Source: Elusimicrobiota bacterium
GTDB lineage: Bacteria > Elusimicrobiota > Elusimicrobia > UBA1565 > UBA9628
Direction: 5' to 3'
Assembly: GCA_016234805.1 (NCBI GenBank)
Contig: JACRNU010000110.1
Location: forward strand, 1 to 36,468
Length of the DNA: 36,468 bases
The notes beneath the pieces are model-generated. The model saw nothing but the letters and a program-made list of their open reading frames with translations, made no database searches and was not told where the DNA came from. Each line of letters opens with the position of its first letter. Positions within the stretch are counted from its first letter, which is position 1. Positions 31,743-36,468 of the stretch are shown here, one piece after another. A program made the position numbers and the translations under genes.

Positions 31743-32287
31743 CCATCATCCTCATCAACGTGCTCGTCATCGCGCTCCTGGCCGGAGCGTACATGGCCTG
31801 GCAGTCCCTCCAGCAGGAGCCCTCGAAAAGATGGCCGAAGCTGGCGGAGCGGCTCGGGCTCAAGTATGAAGGTCCCCCCCCGCGCATGACCGGACCGTGG
31901 AAGAGCCGCCAGGTCGCGGTCCAGGCGGATGGCGAGCGGGCCGTGGTCTCGTTCGCGGTGCGCAGGCCCGAGGGGTTCAGACTCGAGATCGGCCCCAGGG
32001 AGGCCGTTGAGAAAGCCGCCGGCCTCGTGGTCCCGGACCGCGTCGAATTCACCGACCCCTCGGATCTGGCGTTCAACCAGCGGTTCCTCGTGCGCTGCAA
32101 GCCGCAGGACATCGGCCGCGCGGTCCTCGACGGCGTCCTGCGCCACAACCTCCTGGGCCTCGGAGACTTCCACATCCTCGCGGAAGGGGGCCGGTTCACG
32201 GTGCGGGCGAGGCTCGACTCCGACTCGGACGAGCTCCGCGGCGTCTTCGACCTGGCCTCCTCCATCCTCGACGGCGTGGAGGGTTAA
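31739..32287 (+). CDS. Small single-pass membrane protein of unknown function
   Basis: 182 residues from ATG at 31739. One N-terminal helix (IILINVLVIALLAGAYMAW) and a cytoplasmic or periplasmic domain of about 155 residues (WPKLAERLGLKYEGPPPRMT, then WKSRQVAVQADGERAVVSF, and FNQRFLVRCKPQDIGRAVLD). This layout (a short membrane helix, then a GLxxxGxxxxMxGxxxG-like strand pattern) is common in uncharacterised proteins; I assign no function. It is coupled to the phosphoesterase by a 4-base overlap and ends 7 bases from the convergent amylase gene. Confidence 0.7.
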   Translation: MTIILINVLVIALLAGAYMAWQSLQQEPSKRWPKLAERLGLKYEGPPPRMTGPWKSRQVAVQADGERAVVSFAVRRPEGFRLEIGPREAVEKAAGLVVPDRVEFTDPSDLAFNQRFLVRCKPQDIGRAVLDGVLRHNLLGLGDFHILAEGGRFTVRARLDSDSDELRGVFDLASSILDGVEG

Positions 32288-32294
32288 GAGCGCT

Positions 32295-33845
32295 CTAAGC
32301 CGGATCAGCGCCTCGACGGGTCCGGCGCTTGCTCGAGCCGGGCCTTAGGGAGGCGAGACGCTCCGCGGTCCCGGGCTGGGCGACCCGCCAGCCCACCACG
32401 AGGACGCGGGCCGAGCGCGGCGGAAGCTCGAGCCGCAGCTTCCCATGACGCTCGATGATCCGCTCGCCCGTTGACGCGTCCAGCCAGACCGCGGGCTTGC
32501 CGGCGCTGGGGAACTCCACGACGCGCTCCTGGGGAGCGCGGGAATTGTTGAGGATGCACAGCGCCCGGGTCTCGTGATCGTCCCGCAGGAACGCGAACGC
32601 CTCCCGGTCGGCCAGCAGCTCGACCTGCCGGCCGCGAGTGAAGGCGCTCACCGCCCTCCTGAGCTTGACCAGCCTGCGCGTGAACTCCTCGAGCTCCGGG
32701 TCGGCGCCGAACGGCATGGCCGCGCGGTTGGAGCCCTCGGTCCTGCCCGACATGCCGGCCTCGGTCCCGTAGGTCAGGATGGGGATGCCGCGCCAGCACA
32801 TCAGGAGGGAGAGCGCCATCTTCAGGCGCTCGCGCGAGCCTCCGGCCTCGCTGACGAAGCGGGCGAGGTCGTGGTTGTCGACGAAGGTGGCCAGGAGCTC
32901 GGGGTGGGCGTAGGCGTCCTCGCATCCGAACAGGCGGGAGAACCAGCGCATGTCCGTGGGCCGGCGGGCGAAGACCTTGCGCAGGATCTCGTTGAAGAGC
33001 ATGGTGCGGTATTCGGCCTTGAGCTCACCCAAGCGGGCCCAGAGTCCCGGGCCGGGCTCCTCCGCGTCCCGCGCCAGGGCGCTGCGGACCGTGTCCGCGA
33101 AGGGGACGTCGAGCACGGAGTGGATGCCGTCCTCCCGCTGATAGCGGCCGATGTAGCGCGGCACGCCGCGGAAGACCTCGCCCACGAGGAAGAAATCCGG
33201 ATACCGGTCGTGGATCTCCTTGGAGAACTTCTTCCAGAACGCGGCCGGCACGTGCTTGACCGCGTCGAGCCTGAAGCCGTCCACCCCGGTCTTCTCGATC
33301 CACCAGAACGCCATGTCGATGAGGAACCGGGCCACCTCGGGCTTCTCCTGGGCGAAATCGGGCAGGCCGTGCAGGGAGCCGCGCTCGAGGCTCCGCTGAT
33401 CCATCCAGCGGATGGACGGGCCGTGATGGAACCAGTCCTTGCGCGCCGGGTCCCTCGCCATCGGATGATCGTAGCCCGCGTGATTGAGCACCATGTCGAG
33501 CAGGACCTTGACCCCGCGGTCATGGCAGTCCCGCACCAGGCCCTGGAGGTCCTCCATGGCGCCGAAGCGCGGGTCCACGGAGAAGAAATCCACGGGCCAG
33601 TACCCGTGGAAGCCGTCTCCCTGGTTCTTGAACACCGGGCTCACCCACAAGGCCGTGACCCCGAGGCCGCACAGGTAGTCGAGCTTGGCTCTCAGGCCCG
33701 CGAGGTTGCCCCCGTGCCAAGGGGCCCTAGGTTCGGGACCGCCCTCGCGGTGGAACCGGTCGAGCAGGACCATGTAGACCACGTCGTCGGTCCAGGGACG
33801 CGGCAGGTGCAGGGGCTTGGGCTCGGGAATGGAATGGACAGCCAT
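32295..33845 (-). CDS. GH13 alpha-amylase family glycoside hydrolase
   Basis: 516 residues from ATG at 33845. No signal peptide, so it is likely cytoplasmic and acts on stored glucan or imported maltodextrin. The four GH13 regions are present: LLDMVLNHAGYD; GFRLDAVKH with nucleophile Asp194; FLVGEVF with acid/base Glu223; FVDNHDLARF with Asp326. The open frame continues upstream of 33845 but crosses the -10 and the IS91-type remnant, so that part is rejected. A short basic tail (SSKRRTRRGADPA) ends the protein. With glgC it suggests glycogen turnover; the exact specificity cannot be read. Confidence 0.9.
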   Translation of the reverse strand: MAVHSIPEPKPLHLPRPWTDDVVYMVLLDRFHREGGPEPRAPWHGGNLAGLRAKLDYLCGLGVTALWVSPVFKNQGDGFHGYWPVDFFSVDPRFGAMEDLQGLVRDCHDRGVKVLLDMVLNHAGYDHPMARDPARKDWFHHGPSIRWMDQRSLERGSLHGLPDFAQEKPEVARFLIDMAFWWIEKTGVDGFRLDAVKHVPAAFWKKFSKEIHDRYPDFFLVGEVFRGVPRYIGRYQREDGIHSVLDVPFADTVRSALARDAEEPGPGLWARLGELKAEYRTMLFNEILRKVFARRPTDMRWFSRLFGCEDAYAHPELLATFVDNHDLARFVSEAGGSRERLKMALSLLMCWRGIPILTYGTEAGMSGRTEGSNRAAMPFGADPELEEFTRRLVKLRRAVSAFTRGRQVELLADREAFAFLRDDHETRALCILNNSRAPQERVVEFPSAGKPAVWLDASTGERIIERHGKLRLELPPRSARVLVVGWRVAQPGTAERLASLRPGSSKRRTRRGADPA

Positions 33846-33856
33846 CTTATGCGGAC

Positions 33857-33862
33857 ATTGTA
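33857..33862 (-). promoter_or_regulatory. TACAAT -10 element of the GH13 gene
   Basis: TACAAT on the minus strand ends 11 bases before the ATG at 33845 (leader about 4-5 bases). Transposase-like sequence begins immediately upstream, at about 33864, so any native -35 region has been replaced by the mobile remnant. Confidence 0.4.
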
Positions 33863-33863
33863 G

Positions 33864-34349
33864 CGAAATTCGGACACCAACGAGGTCCAATACCGCACCG
33901 AGACCGTGCAGGGAAAGAACAAGCTTCTCAGAATGGTCCCGCTCGAATTCATGCGGAGGGTTGCGGTCCTCATCCCTCCCCCGAACAAGAACCTCGTGCA
34001 CTACTATGGAGCTCTGGCCCCCAATTCATCCTTGAGAGAACTCACTGTCAAGGAGGCCAGAAAGGCCGCTGAGAGGGAAAGGAGAAAGACGAAGACCCCG
34101 AATCAGGCAGCCAGGTCCTGGGCCGCGCTCTTGAGCAGGATCTTCGAACTAGAACCGCATATCTGCTCGCAGTGTGGTGCAACCCTCGTCCCCGTGGCAG
34201 CCATCATGGACGACCGCGAGCTCGTCCCATTCCCATCAATCATCGGAAGGGACAGTCCCGGCCAAGTCGCGTCCTCCGCCCTTGGAGGGGGACTCTTGCG
34301 ACGAGGATTCGCAGGTAGACCCCCGAGCCGACTTATACGCGGGCATTGA
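33864..34349 (+). pseudogene. IS91-type transposase, C-terminal remnant
   Basis: The frame is open from about 33864 without a start and reads EVQYRT, then GKNKLLRMVPLEFMRRVAVL, IPPPNKNLVHYYGALAPNSS, a Lys/Arg-rich segment and WAALLSRIFELEPHICSQCG with a C-x2-C pair. That order is the C-terminal third of IS91/Y2-type rolling-circle transposases (PF04986). The N-terminal part with the zinc site and catalytic tyrosines is absent, so it is inactive. The last 40 residues after VAAIMDD have lost similarity. It directly abuts the promoter of the GH13 gene. Confidence 0.75.
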
Positions 34350-34372
34350 TGCCCTTCCCGCCGACTAACCCA

Positions 34373-34410
34373 GCCGGCGCAGCCGGGCTTTGCCCGGCCG
34401 CGTAGCCGGC
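34373..34410. repeat. Nested GC-rich hairpin downstream of the IS91-type remnant
   Basis: GCCGGGC TTT GCCCGGC (34382-34398) is a perfect 7-base stem, flanked by GCCGGC copies at 34373-34378 and 34405-34410 that can also pair. It lies 23 bases after the transposase remnant. It could be the hairpin at an IS91-type element end, a terminator without a T-run, or a scattered palindrome. Confidence 0.45.
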
Positions 34411-34470
34411 CTCGAACACCCGACCTTTCCCGCCCCGATCCGCGACTCCCACGGACATTTTCCCATGCTA

Positions 34471-34640
34471 TCATATCGGCAGCAGCGGGCTGATCAACAG
34501 GGTCGGCCCGCGGCCGCGCTGCCGCAGCAGGACCGTGGCGATGAAGTACACGAAGCTCTTGCCCCATCCCGTGCGCTGGATGAGGAGCACCCTCTGCGCG
34601 CCTTGCCTGAGGGGTTCAGCCATCCTGCCCTTGATCGATA
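34471..34640 (-). pseudogene. Fragment of a RecQ-type DNA helicase
   Basis: This minus-strand frame is too short to stand as a gene. It encodes LRQGAQRVLLIQRTGWGKSF, then VYFIATVLLRQRGRGPTLLI and SPLL before a stop at 34471-34473. QRTGWGKS is the Walker A (motif I) region typical of a RecQ-like ATP-dependent helicase group, and the following text fits motif Ia. Full-length proteins are about 700 residues, so only about 50 remain, with both ends lost. Such helicases are common in mobile and defence islands. Confidence 0.65.
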
Positions 34641-34642
34641 GG

Positions 34643-34678
34643 TTCTATCGAACGCGCCGGCGAGGCCGCTCGATAGAA
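34643..34678. repeat. Perfect 9-base inverted repeat TTCTATCGA / TCGATAGAA
   Basis: The arms are 34643-34651 and 34670-34678, separated by 18 bases. The core CTATCG/CGATAG also occurs at 34636-34641 and 34759-34764, and shorter CGATA/TATCG copies at 34691-34695, 34712-34716 and 34740-34744. The repeat may be a binding site for a regulator or a transposase. The 395 bases from 34350 to 34744 otherwise hold only the hairpin and the helicase fragment. Confidence 0.5.
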
Positions 34679-34744
34679 TTGCTTCGGATATATCGTCATT
34701 ATTTTATGGCTTATCGCACGACCTTTCGTTCCAGGGCATCGATA

Positions 34745-36288
34745 TCAGCCGTTCGGCGCGATAGACTTCCCGGACGCGGCGTAGCGCCGCCATCGTTTCT
34801 CGCCGGAAGCCGCGACTTTGCCGGTCTGCACCAGACGGTCCAACGCACGCTTGACCGCTGAGCGCGGGACCTCGGGTCCCACGCGCTGATGGATTTCGCC
34901 GATCGCGGACCCAGGGTAGCGCTGCAAGTCCTCCAGGACCAAGGCATCCAACCGGTGGGGTTCGATGCGTTTCAGGCTGGTGCCTGCCGGAAACTCTAGT
35001 TTCTTGAGGACATCAGGAGCGACGAAGTAACGCGTCGCCTTGGTGCGGCCGCCGGTCCTGATCACGCCCAACTCCCTCAACCGGTTGACCCACTGTCCGA
35101 GTTCGTCAATGCGGCCGATTTCCAGCCGCTTCGCCAACTCGACAGCCGTCAGCCCCTCGGACTGGGCCAGCAGACCGAGAGCGATCAATTCCTTCTGAGT
35201 CAACTGGAATGCCTGATCGGCCTTGAACATGAAATCCAAGAGCGACGGCTGAAGGATCTGCTTCCATACGGTGACGACGACACGGTCATCGCCTTCGCGC
35301 ACCTCGGGGACGCGCCTCCCGCTGCGAAGCAGCAACTCGTACATCCGGTCGAATCCGCTCCCCTCGCCCTCCATGAGCTTCAGGTCGTAGAAAACCTTGG
35401 CCAAGTGGGGATTCCGCTTGCTCGATGTATGCAGGATGTTCTGCGGTGTGACTCCGATGGGAAGCAGGCCCGGATTGTGGACTTCCAAGCGGTCCGGGTA
35501 GAGATTTAGGAAGACGTCGCCCCGTTGAGTGTAGGGCCGGTGAACGAGGGCGTTCGCGAGAAGCTCGCGGACGATCGTCTCCTCATAATGCGGCACGGTC
35601 TTGCGGAATAAGCCGTCGGGAAACTCGTAGGACTCCTGCCAGTCCGGAACATCCCGCCAGACAGCCTCGATCAGCTCCAAGGGATTGAGCGAGAAGTCGT
35701 CCCAGACCAACTTGCGGACCTTCTGTCCCTTTTCGTCGAACTTGATGGCCTGGATAACCGGCGCATGGAGCAGGGCGGCGCGATCCTCTCGCCGTCCGAT
35801 CCAAAGGACCCCGAGGTTGGTCAGCAGGCCGTCCCTGACGAACAAATAGTGCGCCAGCATCTCCGGGTCCGATTTTCTCTTGACGAAGGCGGAGACCCGG
35901 TCGGAGGCCCGTATGCGGCCGAGGAAGTCATCCAACTTTGCCTTATCTACTTCGCTTGCAGAGACGCGGGTAGTCTGCAGCTCCCAAACGAAAGAGTTCC
36001 TGTCCGACATGAGCCGTCCCAGATCGTCCGGAAGCAGCCGACGAGTCTGGTCGGAGACGCGCAGGAAATATCGCCCGTCTGAGGTGGAAGCGATGGTCTG
36101 CTCGTTCGGGAAAACCAGGATCTCGACGAACTCCCCGCCGTTGGCCGCGGCGGCCTTGCGGATTTCGACGCCAACGTTGACCGTGATCTGAGGGATGCGC
36201 TTGCGCAGCCGCTCGGGAAGGTCCTGGGGGACCCTTTGCGCGGCCGGCGGTAGCTCTTGCTCATTCTCCACGCCGAGTAGGACTAGCA
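34745..36288 (-). pseudogene. AlbA_2/Schlafen-type ATP-binding regulator, 5' end removed by an IS
   Basis: About 514 residues remain. The genuine part begins at LVLLGVENEQELPP, which is the middle of an AlbA_2 (Schlafen-like) domain; the first ~40 residues with its E-F-K motif are missing. Then come FVEILVFPNEQTIASTSDGR and YFLRVSDQTRRLL; a C-terminal ATPase-like part with ELLANALVHRPYTQRG and RLEVHNPGLLPIGVTPQN (the RecG-related HATPase_c_4 pattern) and GEGSGFDRMYELL; and two winged-helix-like ends (LTAVELAKRLEIGRIDEL; RSAVKRALDRLVQTGKV). Family members are predicted DNA-binding regulators, some linked to defence islands. The open frame runs on to 36385 into the IS, so its first ~33 codons are not native. 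Confidence 0.75.
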
Positions 36289-36468
36289 GGCTGCTGAAAA
36301 GCCCCTTGCGGAGTGTTGACACAAGTGGCCCGCGTCTTGGAAAATCATAGAATCTCTCGACGGAACACCGACGAGAGGAGACCAACCAAGATGATGGGGA
36401 CAGCCGAAGGACAGAAGTCCATCTTTCACACCGTGCAGATCGAAGACCTCGTCCCCGCCGATCATCCC
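36289..36468 (+). mobile_element. Left end of an IS5/IS1182-like insertion sequence (truncated by the window)
   Basis: The element seems to begin at GGCTGCTGAAAA (36289-36300), which resembles the terminal repeat of many IS1182-type elements. The break coincides with the loss of AlbA_2 similarity. A TTGACA (36316-36321) and a TAGAAT (36348-36353) are present but 26 bases apart, so a standard promoter cannot be claimed. The transposase gene follows. The right end and any target duplication lie outside the window. Confidence 0.65.
36391..36468 (+). CDS. IS5/IS1182-type transposase, N-terminal part (partial)
   Basis: 26 residues are visible, from ATG 36391 (a second ATG follows directly). GAGGAG about 11 bases upstream is the ribosome site. 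The text EGQKSIFHTVQIEDLVPADH is the N-terminal pattern (DUF772 region: S-L/I-F, then V-x-L/I-E-D-x-V-P-x-D-H-P) of IS1182/IS5-group transposases. The DDE catalytic part is beyond the window. Confidence 0.7.
   Translation, partial: MMGTAEGQKSIFHTVQIEDLVPADHP

Noticed and set aside
32574..33863. A 429-residue plus-strand frame opposite the GH13 gene
   Set aside because: All four GH13 regions are on the minus strand; the frame has shadow composition.
33846..34001. A longer GH13 start upstream of 33845
   Set aside because: It would cross the predicted -10 and the antisense of the transposase remnant, and it adds no GH13 sequence.
36289..36385. ATG at 36385 as the start of the AlbA_2-type protein
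   Set aside because: The first ~33 codons from there come from the IS end and its leader region, not from the AlbA_2 domain.
1..36468. tRNA, rRNA, riboswitch or CRISPR array
   Set aside because: No cloverleaf-like segment, conserved riboswitch core or evenly spaced direct repeat was found while reading; a covariance-model scan would be needed to exclude small RNAs fully.

Overview
The window is a GC-rich bacterial chromosome segment with very tight gene packing: most neighbours overlap by 4 bases or sit within about 20, and there is no RNA gene or CRISPR array that I can see. The cell plan is Gram-negative-like: lipoproteins, AMIN and SPOR domains, ECF sigma/anti-sigma cassettes and an RseB-like protein. 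Several exported proteins carry long Pro/Ala/Ser-rich N-terminal extensions. That style, with the gene mix, reminds me of high-GC Elusimicrobiota genomes, but this is an impression from protein style and is not proven by any marker gene here.

Layout. 1-1.9 kb: the end of a penicillin-binding protein 1C-like gene, a membrane metallophosphoesterase and a secreted protein. 1.9-4.7 kb (minus): an ECF sigma factor, a zinc anti-sigma factor, an RseB-like periplasmic protein and a TPR lipoprotein in one overlapping operon, divergent from a soluble histidine kinase (4.9-5.8 kb). 5.8-7.3 kb (minus): an AMIN-SPOR envelope protein and a small secreted protein. 7.4-10.9 kb: a zinc-finger membrane protein and an exported S41 peptidase-like protein. 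10.9-14.6 kb: a signalling operon (coiled coil, GAF-GAF-PAS-cyclase, PilZ, membrane protein). 14.7-16.2 kb: a secreted phosphoesterase and a membrane-anchored protein. 16.2-20.3 kb (minus): an operon led by an exported Memo-AMMECR1 fusion. 20.4-24.2 kb: glgC and a transketolase whose 3' end runs into a decayed RhuM gene. 24.5-28.9 kb: a secreted protein, a poly-gamma-glutamate hydrolase-like protein, an MFS protein with a long N-terminal extension, and an AI-2E family transporter. 29-30.7 kb (minus): a second ECF cassette. 30.8-33.8 kb: a second membrane phosphoesterase, a small membrane protein and a GH13 amylase. 33.86-36.47 kb: a decayed mobile island with an IS91-type transposase remnant, a RecQ-type helicase fragment, an AlbA_2-type gene cut by an insertion sequence, and the left end of that IS (IS5/IS1182-like).

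The functional themes are envelope sensing (two ECF cassettes), nucleotide signalling (class III cyclase next to PilZ), and glucan storage and use (glgC, transketolase, GH13).

The three signals I find most interesting are: (1) many genes have a -10-like hexamer ending exactly 6-7 bases before the start codon and no ribosome binding site, which predicts leaderless mRNAs; (2) a Sec-exported Memo-AMMECR1 fusion is translationally coupled to two envelope proteins of unknown function; (3) a similar N-terminal module sits just after the signal peptide in two otherwise unrelated proteins, the S41-like protein and the MFS protein.
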